A DNA stretch of 64,000 bases from Nemophila menziesii (Eukaryota; Streptophyta; Magnoliopsida; Boraginales; Hydrophyllaceae): positions 14,343,001-14,407,000 of the forward strand of contig JARWIR010000010.1 in assembly GCA_029959085.1 (NCBI GenBank). The letters are read 5' to 3'. Of this stretch, positions 34,860 through 48,228 are shown in pieces (position 1 is the first letter of the stretch; every line of letters begins with the position of its first letter). A program made the translations under genes and the position numbers. The notes beneath the pieces were generated by a model. The model was not told where the DNA came from. It ran no database searches and saw nothing but the letters and a program-made list of their open reading frames with translations.

Positions 34860-35841
34860 GAAGGGTGTATTCAATATAGAGTCTATTAGATTTTTTTTTT
34901 TTGTATTTCAAAAGTCTAGAGGTATTTATTTCATATTTTAAATAATATGTTAATTTTATTGATGTTCCGGATTTTGATCAAGCTTTAAAAATCTCGTGTT
35001 ATTCAAAATTTTAATGATTTATATTGATTTAATTAATTATTGAATGTTATAGAATTTTAAAGAACAAATTTTTTATTTTAAAATCTATCCTTTTAACTAG
35101 AGATTTTGATGAATTTTTTTTTTGATAAACTTCTAACAAATTCAAAAAGACAACAAATAATTAATCATTCTATATTTTTCATGTGAGACTTTGAAAGAAA
35201 AAGAATAACATAAAGAAATTAGCCGTAAAATTTAAAATCTCATTCATGCTAGTAATATTCTTTATATAAGACCTCAAATAAAAAATCTAAATGAAAAATT
35301 TTTATGTAAAAAAATTAATTAAAAAACTCACGTTATACTTTGATTAAAAAACTCATGTTATACTTTTCAAGCAAAAAAATTACATGAAAAGTCAAGTGGT
35401 TATTATTTACTAAAAACAAGTTTTATTTATTTTGCACAAATAAGTTTAAGTTACTACTATATATACATCTCTTGCTTAAGAATTATTTGGTAGTGATTTT
35501 TATAGAAAAATAAATTATAATGGTTTAAATTGAAGATACCGAGTACATCGAAAAATAAAAAACAGTTAAATACCCTTCAAACGTGTTGAATTACGTAATA
35601 AGCCCATCCTAGAATTATTTATTTAAAAATATTAAATTTTACATATAACTAAGTATTGTTAGAGTTTGTTAGAGTCTATAAACTCTATTGAAATCTATTA
35701 GAATCTGTCCTAAAATTCAATAAAATCTATTGAAAGTCTTTTAAAATAATAAGAGTTCATGAAGTCAAAAAACTCCAATAAAATCTATGTATTTTATAAA
35801 CTCTTATGAAAATATTTAAAATATGGAGTAAATACATCCCC
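34860..35841. mobile_element. Harbinger-like element, U3
   Basis: TAA at 34857-34859 and 35842-35844. The right end has changed to AATACATCCCC. Confidence 0.7.
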
Positions 35842-38800
35842 TAAGGGAGAGATCAATCCTATGGAATTCTCTTAAAATAGTCACGCTAAATGGGTAATAT
35901 TTCATGATCCCCTCCATAATCACCTAAAATTAAGGCTTGCCTGAAATAAATTCTGCTATTTATTATGGCAACCCTAGAAAGCAGGTATAAATGATATATT
36001 ATCCCAACTTGTTATGTGACACATTATTCGTTTACATAAACACTAACTCTATAATATTATACGACTAATTACACTGAATAGAGTATATGAATTATGTGGG
36101 AGCTTTTTCTCCCTTTTGCCCATAATTGTGTGTTTTGCAGGCAACACCTCAAAGAGGACATGGAATAGACGGAACGAGCAATAAAATAACATCCATGCTC
36201 ATTCAGAATGTTTTTATGCTGATAGGGGTATGGTTGAACTCCAGTTCAAAAGTATTGTAGTCCATCCTTTTGCATTTCTAAACTAATAGTTCTTGGAACT
36301 TTAGCGTATTGATTGTGTGTATGAATAATATATTATGTGCATTATATCTTGGGTAGTACATTATGAAACTCGTTGTACGTTGTTATTGGAGTTATTATAT
36401 GTCTCTCCTTTGTGGATTTATTTTAGTTTTGGGACCTTATTCTTTGCTTATTTTGTCAACAAACCCTTGAGATTGGAATCTTGATATCTCTTATTTTCTG
36501 ATATATTTTGAGTATACGAGGTATAATATAGGTTAACTAGAGATTTTTGATGAATTTATTTTTTTGATTAACTTCTAACAAATTCAAAAAGAAAATAAAA
36601 AATAATTCATTCTATATTTTTCATTTCTTCCAAATAAAAGATAACATAAAGAAATTAGTTGTATTCATGCTATCAATATTCTTTATATAAGACCTCAAAA
36701 CACATGTGCCTGAAGCACGGTAGTTTCCCAAATCACTTAGATTGTATGAAAATATTACATTCTCGGAGAATGAAAAGTGCATAAAACATAAAAGGTTCCT
36801 AAAGTGCACATGAAAAAGGTATTTATTATTATAATAGGTAACAACTAACATGATTTATCTACTCAGAAATACAATGTTATTTTACGATAATACTGTCCCA
36901 TCTTTAAGATTTAAGAAGAAAAATTATAAAATATAGAATGATTGATGAATTCCTTCCAAATTTTATGGAAATCATTATCATACATATGATAAAAAAAGAA
37001 AATATCAGTTCGTCAATTGTCAAAATATATTTCACCAAAGGTAATCAACAGTAAATTCAAGGATATATTCATCAAATTCATTCAAGAGAAAATCCAGTAG
37101 ATTCAAGAGACTAAAACTATATTGTATACTTATGTTAAATTGTGGGCTCAAATATATGTTATGTTTTTTAAAATAATTTTTTAATAATGCACGATACAAT
37201 GAGTGGGAGACAATATATTTGCGTGGTACGTTTTTTATTCACTACGGTTTTTTTACCATAGGATTTTTCCTAGTAAAGTTTAACGAGGCATACCATATAT
37301 TTTTTATCGTAAAGAGAACGATACACTCTACCTATGTCAATCTACTATTTATTGACTTTGGAAAAAAATGATCAATTGAAAGTCCACCACCTTTGTTCAC
37401 TAAATCTTCACCAACATAAAATAGTAGAGTTACAAGCCCACAAGTAAAGAAGGAATTAGTAGATACTTAAATATTGTCATTTTTTTCTTTCACCAAGGTT
37501 TTTTCTACTAAATTTTATTTGTAGTTTTTAAAATATCGCTTCGTGGTCCCAACATTTTTTTTCCGTAGATTTGATGTATTTATTTGATAATTTATTCTTA
37601 ATATAAAGCATATGTTATTGGAAATTCTCATAAAATCCATAGCTCCCCTTCCTAATAAATATTCCTGGCTTTGTTCTTGATCTATATTAGTCGTACTACT
37701 CTTTACCAATGTAATGATTGATTGAAAGTTAGAAAGAATGCCAAGACCTAAAAACGAGTATCTCAAACCAAGTAGGAAGAAGATGATTCAACTTGCCTAC
37801 TATTTTAATGAGAGAGTTTAAAGTTAGATATAGATTATAGTCATAACAATATAGACCAAATACGTCTAGTTAATTATGGCTCTCATATATGTTTCTTTAG
37901 GTAGTTGTATCTATACTTTTAGAATATAAGTCTCAAACTTTAAACTACTTCGCTAGAGTAAAAAAGGCAATTACTTACCTGCACATCACCTTAACTATTT
38001 TTTTCATGTTGTTGATTATGGTTGTATCAATGATTCTTATTCATCATCACTAGGTAGGATCCACGGATAACCTTGAGGGTGAAGTCCCGTACAGCCCTAT
38101 ATGTTTGCCTAAAGTATGTTTGCCTAAAGTGCAGAAACAGCTATTTTTTTTACACAAAACGTCCTTTACAAATTTTTTTGTTACCGTTAGCTCTTCTTTT
38201 TTCCATTCTCTGTTAATTGACCGTTAGTCGATGCCATGGTTCCACGTCATCGCCACGCCAACGCCACGTATGCTCCACGTAGGAGTTAGGTCAACACCAT
38301 TTACACGTCATATATTTTTTAAATAATTTTTTAGTTTTTATTTTAATTATCCTTCTCTTCTTCTTTCTTCTTCTGCCGCTCCACCATCATCAAAGAACCC
38401 AAATGAAGGAAAAAACAAAACAAAAATTCTCCACGCTCACCTTCCCACACCAAGCCGCTCTCTGCACAAGAAACCGCCACCACTCTTGTTTCCTTCGCCA
38501 CCATCATCAACCGAATTAGATACGGCATCATCAATCGGCATCATCAATCGAAGAACTCAAGTGAAGGGAAAAACAAAAAAAACTCTCCACACTCACCTTC
38601 CCGCATCAAGCTGCTCCCAGCACAAGGAAACCGCCGCCGACCTTTCTCCAACATCATCAATCGGCTTGAAGAAGACCCAAATTAAGGTAAAAATCAAAAG
38701 ATATATAGGGGGTTATAGTGAATTGTTTGCATAATATAGGGACATGTAGTGCTATTATCCCAAAAAATATATTTAGAGACTAATAGGGTAATTTGTATAA

Positions 38801-38965
38801 TATATGCGTCTGTAGCATAAATTTTGCATAATATATGGATCTATAGTGCAATTAAAGTCACAAAATATATAGGGGCTTATAGTGATTTTCTTTTGAATAA
38901 TATAGGGACCTATAGTGCAATTAAAACCAAAAACATATATATGGACCTAAAGCGCAATTTTTAAA

Positions 38966-39195
38966 TTGTTGATATGGTAAGCTTGATGAGTTTAAGTGTC
39001 CAGTTGATGAAACACATGGTTAGATTTAATAATTGCATTATAGGTCCCTGTATTATGAAAATATTTGTTACTCTATTTTTTGTGTAGGACTTGGATTAAT
39101 GCTGTTTTTAGACATTGTACACTCTTATGCAGGAGCTGATCAAATGGTGGGGTTATTACTTTTTGGTTGATCAAATGATTGTTATTTTCATACTG
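38966..39195 (+). pseudogene. SBE3: Captured plastid branching-enzyme fragment, U4
   Basis: The start of exon 1 is deleted: GATATG joins directly to GTAAGCTTGATGAG, which fits a deletion between two TATG direct repeats. It removes the splice acceptor and the VTIFFAP codons. Exon 2 starts at about 39088 and reads GLGLMLFLDIVHSYAGADQM-like words. Confidence 0.68.
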
Positions 39196-39259
39196 GTATT
39201 TTTATTAGACATGTCTAGATTCTAGATTTGTTAATCGTAAAGACCTTTACTAATTACAG

Positions 39260-39450
39260 GTAAAGTGTTCTGGCATGGCTGCATTAGCAAAGGAGATTGT
39301 ACCAAAAAATTAATTTTCAGATGGTGAGAGTATTTAGTTGTAGAATTCATTTATCTTTGTACTGTGTTGCTTATACTTTCAATTTTATTTTTCCAGTTAT
39401 ATCACTTCTTAAGGAAAAGATTGAAGAACTTGAACTTCTAGTTGTACCCC
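39260..39450 (+). pseudogene. PRMT1: Captured PRMT1-type fragment, U4
   Basis: Exons are 39260-39323 and 39397-39450. AAATGGATTT has become AAATTAATTT, putting a TAA inside the first exon. In the second exon ISVLK has become ISLLK. Confidence 0.68.
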
Positions 39451-40237
39451 TATAATACAGAAATTGCTATAGGAAGTCACTTTTTAGATTGAAAAATTTC
39501 TAGTGTACTTGATTGTTTGGTTTATAATTTTAGTGACATTTTGTCTTGCAAAAGTGTTATTTTTAGGAGTTTATAGTAACTAACTCTTATTTAAATGCAA
39601 ACTTTTGCTATAACTATTATGACAGCATAAAGGAAAAAGATTACTACAACAAACTGTATTTCTTAATATTTTACTATTAGCTAGAATTGTAAACCATCTC
39701 CAGGACATTTTAACTAAAGTACTAATAAATTAGAAAATGGTGAATTAGTCATTATGAATTGGGTAAAACAAGATTAAACCCTTGCTTTATTTTTGAAGTT
39801 TCGTGAAATAAAACAATACAGAGTTTGTTTTGAATTAGAGTGCCCAGCTAATTTGATAAAAAGAAGACACAAGATGTAACCAAACAATATGACTTTAACA
39901 AAAGATAAGAATCCTCGCAATCATAAAATTTAGCAAAAATATTACCAAACAAAAATAGAATTCATCAGCATATGCTATCTTACTCAACACATAAATGAAA
40001 AAGATACAACAATACTAACATTTAACAAACAAAATATAAAACATAACTAAACTCTACAAAAATTAATCAAGCAGCTTAGTCTTTTCTCTTAATTGCAATC
40101 AACTCAGCAAAAGTTCTCAAGATTCAGACTAAATTTACACAGAACTTTCTCAACTTGAAGGAGAGACCGTACATGTATTAACCCCATCATTAAATCCTTT
40201 GTAACATCATTAAAAGTCTCGATTTTCTTTTTACTCC

Positions 40238-40845
40238 TTAAAAACCCTCTATATCAACCGAAACTCTCATATAACCATCAATATCAACTGGAACACCATT
40301 ATTAAGTCTCATTGTTTCAGAAAACCATTCATTAGTTTCATTCCAAAGATCATTATATTCATCAAGAAAATGAGTTGAATATTTATCCTTCAAAAGATAA
40401 TTAAAAATCCAATACATCTAACTCATCTGTTGCAATATAAACATTACGTGCTTCTTCGATTTTCTCTTTAAGTGTAGAAATAAGTGCTCCATGAGAAGTA
40501 TCTTTATCCATATTAGGCCAAAGCACTTTATTTTTAGATTTTTCACCTCGTACAATTGAACACAGTCATAATCCCAGTTTATCCGTGAAGAAATAGATGA
40601 AACTATATCCATTAATCTTCTAGATTTCCATACTAAATGTCATGGTCTTTGAACTACATATTCAGTTTCACCTACCCATACTCCATACCAGTAATTATCG
40701 GGCTCAACTAAATCAAACTTTCTCATAATCAAAGTATCCTTAACATTCACTAATTTCATAGGTGTGGTTTTAAAATTCTTCACAAGATGGATATTTAATT
40801 TTACTTCTCATGCCATTTACTCCAATCTTCCCAAAACTCTTTTTG
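40238..40845 (-). pseudogene. Captured O-fucosyltransferase-like fragment, U4
   Basis: It shares the AATTAAAAATCC frameshift type with U3. The C-terminal WFSETMRLNNGVPV, DGYMRVSVDIEGF words and the PDNYWYG word are still readable. The U3 and U4 lesions mark the b-type lineage as distinct from a-type. Confidence 0.6.
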
Positions 40846-43503
40846 ATCATTGGATATTTACTACCAAAACAATTCAAAAAATGTAGTGTAAGACTAAATT
40901 ACTCACTCCTACAGTCATGACATAAAATGGTCATTCTAGGACTTGTATAAAATGATTTAAACATCACGGCTGTAGTTATAATTAAATCAGATAATTTTGA
41001 AAAATTGTAAAAGTAATGAAATTAGGTAAAAAATAATTTAATTTTTTTACCTTAATTTGGGTCTTCTCCGTTGGCGAAGGAACCATGAGTAGAGGCGGCT
41101 AACTTGTGCAAAGAGTGGCTTGGTTTGGGAAGGTGAGTGTGGAGTTTTTTTTGTTTTTCCTTCCATTTGGGTCTTTGATTGTTAATGGCGTATCCAAGCC
41201 GGTGGATGATGGTGGTAAAGGAACCATGAGTGGTGGCGGTTTCCATGAGCAGAGAGTGGCTTGGTATGAGGGGAGGTCCGGTTGGAGTGAGTTTTTTATT
41301 TTTGGGTTCTTCGGTTGTAAAGCGAAGAAGAAGAAAGAGGGCTTGGAAAAAAAATTATTGACGTGTAAATGACGGTGATGTCATGCGTAGGTGGAGCTTA
41401 CGTGACGTTGATGTGGCGCCTTGACTAAAGGTCAACTAACAGAAAATGGAAAAAAGGGATAACGGTGAGAAAAAATAGTTCCTAAAGGGCGTTTTGTGTC
41501 CAAAAAAAAGATAAAAGGCGGTTTCTGCACTTTGTGCAAACATAAAGGGCGGTACGGGGTGTTCACCCTAACCTTGACCACCTTGAAGCTAAAGCCTAGT
41601 ATATATAGTCTCCATACATGTTTTACCTCAATTAGGCCAAATTAAGTGAGTAAGAAATGATCCAATGGTCTATTTCAAATCTGGACCACTTGGGGTCTTT
41701 TTAGCGAAATACCCATAAAATCTTCAGTTCAACTATGATTTGCAAAATATTTCTTCTCACGCAATCTACGTTTAAAGGGATATTTTGTGATTAAGTTTCA
41801 TGATTATAATACTTACTTATTATTTGTCGAGAATTTTCAAATTTGATGGAAACATTTGTTCGAAAATTTGTTGTTCAGTTTCTAATGGTTTTTTTGGCTC
41901 CTTTTGCAATTTGACTTTGGATTTTTCATGACTTATTGACTTCCTAACTTCATCTTGGATTATAGTATAGTCTATTTATATAGGATTTTCTCACTTATTA
42001 CATAAATTATTTCAAATGACTCCAAAAGTATAACATGATACATAAGTAAATTCACAATAAGCAAGGCAAAGGCACAAATGACCAAACAAAAAACTATAAA
42101 ATATATCAAAATATAACTCTTTTTCAAGCTTATAAATTCTCACATATGTCTTCCATGATAAAAATTCAAACGTTCTACAAAAAACACAAATGTCGTCCTT
42201 TAATTCTCTCGACCACCGGTACCGGTGAAGGTGTTGACACTTTTATCCTATTTGACGCCACATCCATTGTTGTCAAATCTGGATCTGTATATTTACCGAT
42301 GTTATTTTCACTCTATCTCCACAAGAATGTACAAACTTTATAATGGGCAAAGTAAAACCAAAAAATCTTACGAATCTAGAAAACCAAGAAAACCAAAACT
42401 GAGAATATCATTTTGTTTGGAAGAGAATTTTAAAAAAATTGAAAATTTTTGGTTTAATTTTGTTTTTTCATAAGACCGAATAATAATCTAAACTTTGTAT
42501 TTTATTTGGAAAACAAAGCTTGTAAATGTGTCTAAACCAAATTTTGTGAAGTAACACGTATTTGATCCGAGAAACCAAGTTTTGCAAACGGTTCTAAACC
42601 GAGTTTTGTGAATCAACGTGTTGTGTATAAATAAAAAAAACCATTTAGCTTCATTGTTAAAGCATTTAATCACAAAATAAAAAGTCATCTTCTTCTCTGG
42701 CACGCAGACTCCATCTACAGCATAGTATCAGTAACACATACTCCAGATCTATCACACTACACTAACACATACTCCAGATTTATCTCAATACTAAGATGGT
42801 ACATACTTCTAAACAATTAGAAGATATCTTCTAAGAATTATCAGGTAAAATTTTAATTTTTTTTATTGAAATACGTTTTTTAATTCAATCAAATCCCAAA
42901 AAATGATAAGCCTTTGGATCTAGTTTTTTTACTTCTAAAAACCTGATTTTAATCAAATTTAAAAAACTAATTCTTTTTAACTTCTAAAAACCTAATTCTA
43001 ATTAAATTTAAATTAGATCTAGTTTGTGATTCTGTATCTCACTAAACATTATAAACCTTGAGATGTTAAAAGTTTTCAAGGCATAGTTACTTACTTGATT
43101 TAGATGTTTTTATAACTTTCTAAAAATTGAATCAAATTTAGATATACATAATTAAAACTTACACTAGTGTGACGCTCATATATACAACTAGTTCTTGATC
43201 TTTTATATATTTATTTATTTATTTGTTATTCTTAACTTTCTAAATATATTTATTTATATATATTTTTTAATTTTCTATATGTTGATTAGTATACACTTTT
43301 GTTGTTAGTAATTAATTTTTTTTTGTCAAATACTAAAAAATAAATTTATAATATAATTCTTTGAATCTACGATGGTTTATTCATTATAACATTTAAATAA
43401 TTATTAAATTAGATTTGAAATTTAATATGTTAAATATAGATAATTTTTAATATATTTAAGGATTTTGATCATAGGTTGCTTGACATAATAAAGATTTGGA
43501 ATT

Positions 43504-44790
43504 ATGTCAGAGATAGGACGTCAACAAAAAAAGATTGATAAACATGTCATTTCAATCAAACATCAATATTATAATTGCTAGTGGTAAGATTTTTACTTGA
43601 TAATCTTGCTTATATTCACTAATTGTTTTGTTTGAATGTAAATTTGATGTATGGATAAGTTTATAAAATTAAATAAAAAAGAAAAATGAAACATAACTGA
43701 TCACTCTCATTTTTCTTTTCTATTTTTTATGCTAAGCATTCGTATTCATTAGCTACACAATTATATTTTTAATTTTTGGATAACCTATTAAATTATGAAA
43801 AAGGTTGTTAAGATATGATAAAACTGTTATGTACACTTCCGTGCTAGATTATAGATTTCATATTTAACATTGAATGCTTTGTTGATCACTTTAGGTGAAA
43901 CTTCAATTTCCAATTTGATTACCAATCATGCATAGCTATTATGTATTTCGTTTCTCATTTTTCAACCCAAAAATGTAAAAGATATAGATTACTTAATCTT
44001 ACGATTTAAAATAGAATTTTGTGCACTTTAGGAATTTGACATATTAACATAACATTGATGTGGTTTAGTTTGACAATCTGAGTACCTTTACATGTAAATA
44101 ATGTTTATTAATTTGTTTTAACTATAAAGACAAAAATATACTAATTTAGATACTTTAAATTGTTGGATTAGGTGTTATGTGCTAAACTTGTAGATAGTAT
44201 TTAAATAACAGGGAGTATGTGCGAAATTGTGGTTAGTAGGTAGTGAATTTTCTTTAAAATATCTTGTTTAGAAACTGCTTTTATATATCCTATGTGATCA
44301 ACTTCGAGTACATTTTACCCTACTAAATATATTTGCAATATAAAACAGCGTTGCTCATTCGGAGGACAGTTCAAGACCAACCACGTCATTTACCCATGGC
44401 TAATGTGGGTAGAGTCATGCGTAAAATATTACCCCCACATGCAAAACTATCGAATGATAGTAAGGCAACTATGCAAGAATGTGTTTCGGAGTTCATAAGA
44501 TTGATCACATTTGAAGCGAAGGAACATCACAAAAATGCGGATAGGAAGAGTCTAACTGGTGAGGATTGATCACGACTATGTAGTCTGTTGGATTGGACAA
44601 CTATGTTGAGCCACTTCGCTTGTACCTTCAAGGATACCGTGAAAATATAGAAGCAGCTCATCGTGCACGCGGACGGAGTAATGAGTCATCTGGTGGCATA
44701 GGCCAAGGCCAAGGAGTGATGGAAGGAGTAGGAAAAAGAGGCTTTTCAGGTTGTAACATAAGTAGTTTTAAATTTGATTTGTGTGTGTAA
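43504..44790 (+). pseudogene. NF-YB: NF-YB gene relic with complete histone-fold region, U4
   Basis: The only copy with the upstream core exon. From about 44365 it reads VQDQPRHLPMANVGRVMRK, then ILPPHAKLSNDSKATMQECV and SEFIRLITFEAKEHHKNADR KSLTGED. This is the NF-YB histone fold: PIANV.RIMRK.LP.HAKIS motif, QECVSEFI helix, R-K-[ST]-[LI]-T-.-ED. A 1-bp loss at about 44567 (GAGGATTGATC, others GAGGATTTGATC) then shifts the frame, and ATGTAG adds a stop. The C-terminal part continues to 44790 (DNYVEPLRLYLQGYRENIEA ... QGQGVMEGVGKRG). MRKILPPHAK suggests the LEC1/L1L group. A tentative first exon lies at 43507. Intron 2 would run to an acceptor at about 44345 or 44369. Confidence 0.82.
43733..44538. 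other. 806-bp segment kept only in U4
   Basis: The left edge TTTTTTATGCTAAGC and the right edge AAAAATGCGGATAGG share ATGC (43729-43732 and 44535-44538). The other full units read TTTTTTTATGC directly into (A/G)GATAGG. They therefore share one deletion that used this 4-bp microhomology. The segment holds intron sequence and the NF-YB core exon. Confidence 0.85.
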
Positions 44791-46349
44791 GATTGTAATT
44801 TATTTGTTGTGACCGAGTGAACTTATTCAACAACATATGATTAAGCTTTGACTGAATGCTTTCTTCTTTTTACTCTCTAAATCTTGTGGCTAGAGTAGAA
44901 GTTCGAATATATAATAGAATTGCGCAGGTTGTTACCAGCAAACTAACTGTGGATATTAAGAAGTTTAAATGCTTTAATTTCTCAATAATTGGCCAAGAAG
45001 TTTATTTATATCTCTGAGTTTTGTAGCTACAGAACACTTCCCTTCAACGAAAGTTGCACATTTATCCTAATTAATGGAATCTAATATTGTGCACAATTAA
45101 ACTAGTCCAAATGAAAGGTAAAAAATGGGATTCGTGTAAAAGTAATTTGAGTATTTTGCTTTTTTGTTAAATTATTATTATTTTCATGGGATGGTATCCA
45201 TGGTCTTCAAAGTTGTAAAAAAAACCTTCAAAAGCGCACCCTAATACAAGCGATGGAAATGTCGTGTCAATTTGGTTGTTGCTCTTCGGTTGACAAAAAA
45301 AAAGTTGTTTCTCTTCTTAATTTTTTCCCTTGTACTTTTTTTTTGGATTTGAATTCTTCAATTTATCTTCTATAATCTTGTAGTCAAGTAGCGTTGCTAT
45401 TTCTTTTCTTTTTTGTATAGTTCTGAGAGTCAAAGTCATTTTATGTAGTGTTATTTATGTAAATGGATAACTTATTATTTGTTTCATAATTAGAAAGTTT
45501 AGTTAGGTAAAATCCCTTATCCAGACAAAACAACGATACTTTAATATTAATATATGATATGTCCAAGTAATCAAGGAACTTTCATTAATATGACAGATCA
45601 ACCAAAATATACTTTTAATTAAACATCAAATAATACTGAAATGCACCGAATAATATGAAATACACCAAATAAATTTTTATGTATTGATGAAATGAACAAA
45701 AACGTAGTTTTATATACTTCTAAAATACACAAAAACCAAATTTTTATGTCACTGAAATACACAATATCACAAAGGATAAGACCGAAAGAAAAACCATGAT
45801 TTGGTACTTTAGGTAATACACAAACTGAGTGTTGCTAAAATACACACAATCACAAAAGGACTGGATTGAATGAGAATATATGATTCTATGTCATTATTAT
45901 GAATTTGGATAAGTATACTACTACTATTTTATTAATTTCAATTCCACTTATACATTTTTTTTGTGCATGTATGTTTTTTCCCAAGTTAACTGCACCATGG
46001 GTCCACCCCTATTCTTTTCTGATAGTCAAGAGACACGTGCCATCATTATTAGGTATTTGTCATCATTATCAAATAATGTTGACTTCTAAGCCCTCTCCCT
46101 CGAGGTACCATTCCTCATATGATATCACCTCATAATAATCTCGTCCTCGGAAACTAGATACCCTCCTTGAATTGTCCATAATTTCAAGGGGATATTTGAT
46201 AAATCAAAAATTAATCTGACAATGGATAATGGTAAAAGTCCACGTATTATCTATCCAGGTTATGCGTCAACCTAAAATGAGTAAGTAAAACAAATGTCTT
46301 ATCCACGGATCACCAGTGTCAATGATTTCCTTACATAGTTGCTATGGAA

Positions 46350-46958
46350 AGCCTATATGAAAAATTAAAAAACCTCAATTAATTTAAGACCTCAATTAAA
46401 AAATCTAAATGAAAAATTTCTGTAAAAAAATTAATTAAAAACTCACGTTATACTTTAATTAATAAACTCATGTTATTCTTTTCAAGCAAAAAAATTACAT
46501 GAAAAGTCAAGTGGTTATTATTTACAAAAAAACAAGTTTTATTTCTTTTGCACAAAAAAGTTCAAGTTACTACCATATATACATCTCTTTCTTAAGAATT
46601 ATATGGTAGTGGTTTTTATAGAAAAATAAATTATAATGGTTTAAATTAAAAATACCGAGAACATCAAAATATTAAAAAATAGTTAAATACCCTTCAAACG
46701 TGTTGAATTACCTAATAAGCCCATCCTAAAATTATTTATTTTAAAATATTAAATTTTACATATAAGTAAGTATTGTTAGAGTTTGTTAGAGTCTATAAAT
46801 TCTATTGAAATCTATTAGAATCTGTCATAAAATTCAATAAAATTTATTAAAAGTCTTTTAGAATAATTAGAGTTTATGAAGTCAACAAACTCCAATAAAA
46901 TCTATGGATTTTATAAACTCTTATGAAAAAATTTAAAATATGGAGTTAATACATCACC
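46350..46958. mobile_element. Harbinger-like element, left-truncated, U4
   Basis: After GAAAGCCTATATG the sequence jumps into the element interior (AAAAATTAAAAAACCTC...). About 450 bp are missing, covering the left end and its flank. The right end is altered to TTAATACATCACC. Confidence 0.65.
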
Positions 46959-48154
46959 AATGGAGAGATCAATCATAGGGAATTCTCTTAAAATAGTCAC
47001 GCTAAATGGGTAATATTTCATGATCCCCTCCATAATCACCTAAAATTAAGGCTTGCTTGAAATAAATTCTGCTATATAAAGGCAACCCTAGAAAGCATGT
47101 AGAAATGAGATATTATCCCAACTTGTTATGTTACACATTATTCATTTACATAAACACTAACTCTATAATATTATACGACTAATTACACTGAATAGAGTAT
47201 ATGAATTATCTGGGAGCTTTTTCTCCCTTTTGCCCATAATTGTGTGGTTAGCAGGCAACACCTCCAAGAGGACATCGAATAGCACGAACGAGCAATAAAA
47301 TAACATCCACGCTCATTCGGAATGTTTTTTTGCTGATAGGGGTATGGTTGAACTCAAACTCAAAAGTATTGTAGTCCATCCTTTTGCATTTCTAAACTAA
47401 TAGTTCTTAGAACTTTAACGTGTTGATTATGTGTATGAATAATATATTGTGTGCATTATACCTTGGGTAGTACGTTATGAAACTCGTTGTACATTGTTAT
47501 TGGAGTTATTATATGTCTCTCAATTGTGGATATTTTTAGTTTTGGTACCCTATTCTTTGCTTATTTTGTCGACAAACCCTTGAGATTGGAATCTTGATAT
47601 CTCTCATTTTCTGATAAATTTTGAGTATACGAGGTATAATTTTGGTTAAGTAGAGATTTTTGATGGATTTATTTTTTTGATTAACTTCTAACAAATTGAA
47701 ATAGAAAATAAAAAATAATTCATTATTTATTTTTCATTTCTTCCAAATAAAAGATAACATAAAGAAATTAGCTATATTCATGCTATCAATATTCTTTATA
47801 TAAGACCTCAAAACAGATGTGCCTGAAGCACGGTAGTTTCCCAAATCACTTAGATCGTATGAAAATATTACATTCTCGGAGGATGAAAAGTGCCTAAAAC
47901 ATAAAAGGTTCCTAAAGTGCACATGAAAAAGGTATTTATTATTATAATAGGAACGAACTAACATGAATCATCGTATTTTACGATAATACTGTCCCATCTG
48001 TGAGATTTAAGAAGAAAAATTGTAAAATATAGAATGATTGATGAACTCCTTCCAAATTTCATGGAAATTATTATCATACATATGATAAAAAAATAAAATA
48101 TCAGTTCGTGAATTGTCAAAATATATTTCACCAAAGGTAATCAACAGTAAATTC

Positions 48155-48228
48155 AAGGATATATTCAACAAATTCATCCAAGAGAAAATCCAAGGATATA
48201 TTCAACAAATTCATCCAAGAGAAAATCC
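48155..48228. repeat. 37-bp tandem duplication private to U5
   Basis: AAGGATATATTCAACAAATT starts at 48155 and 48192, and the two copies look identical. The other units have one copy. Confidence 0.92.

Larger units (their letters stand above)
25299..36087. repeat. Macrosatellite unit U3 (short form)
   Basis: Short unit. Left of about 29,606 it is nearly identical to U2. Right of that point it is a different, U4-like variety (for example in the O-fucosyltransferase relic, where U2 has U1-type sequence). It carries a private 19-bp triplication at 30841-30897, and it has only one copy of the leader block duplicated in U1 and U2. Confidence 0.95.
38077..41568. mobile_element. Pack-MULE, U4 copy
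   Basis: TAACCTTGA at 38068-38076 and 41569-41577. There is a private 15-bp tandem duplication in the left TIR (TATGTTTGCCTAAAG twice at about 38100-38130). The right TIR (about 41048-41568) keeps the GGTGATGTCATGCGTAGG variant. It is the most divergent copy. Confidence 0.88.
36088..47201. repeat. Macrosatellite unit U4 (short form, most complete NF-YB)
   Basis: Short unit at the 3.5-kb site but the only one with the 806-bp segment 43733-44538 holding the upstream NF-YB exon. Its Harbinger-like element has lost the left half, together with flanking sequence. It is visibly the most divergent short unit, with many private substitutions and small indels. Confidence 0.95.
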
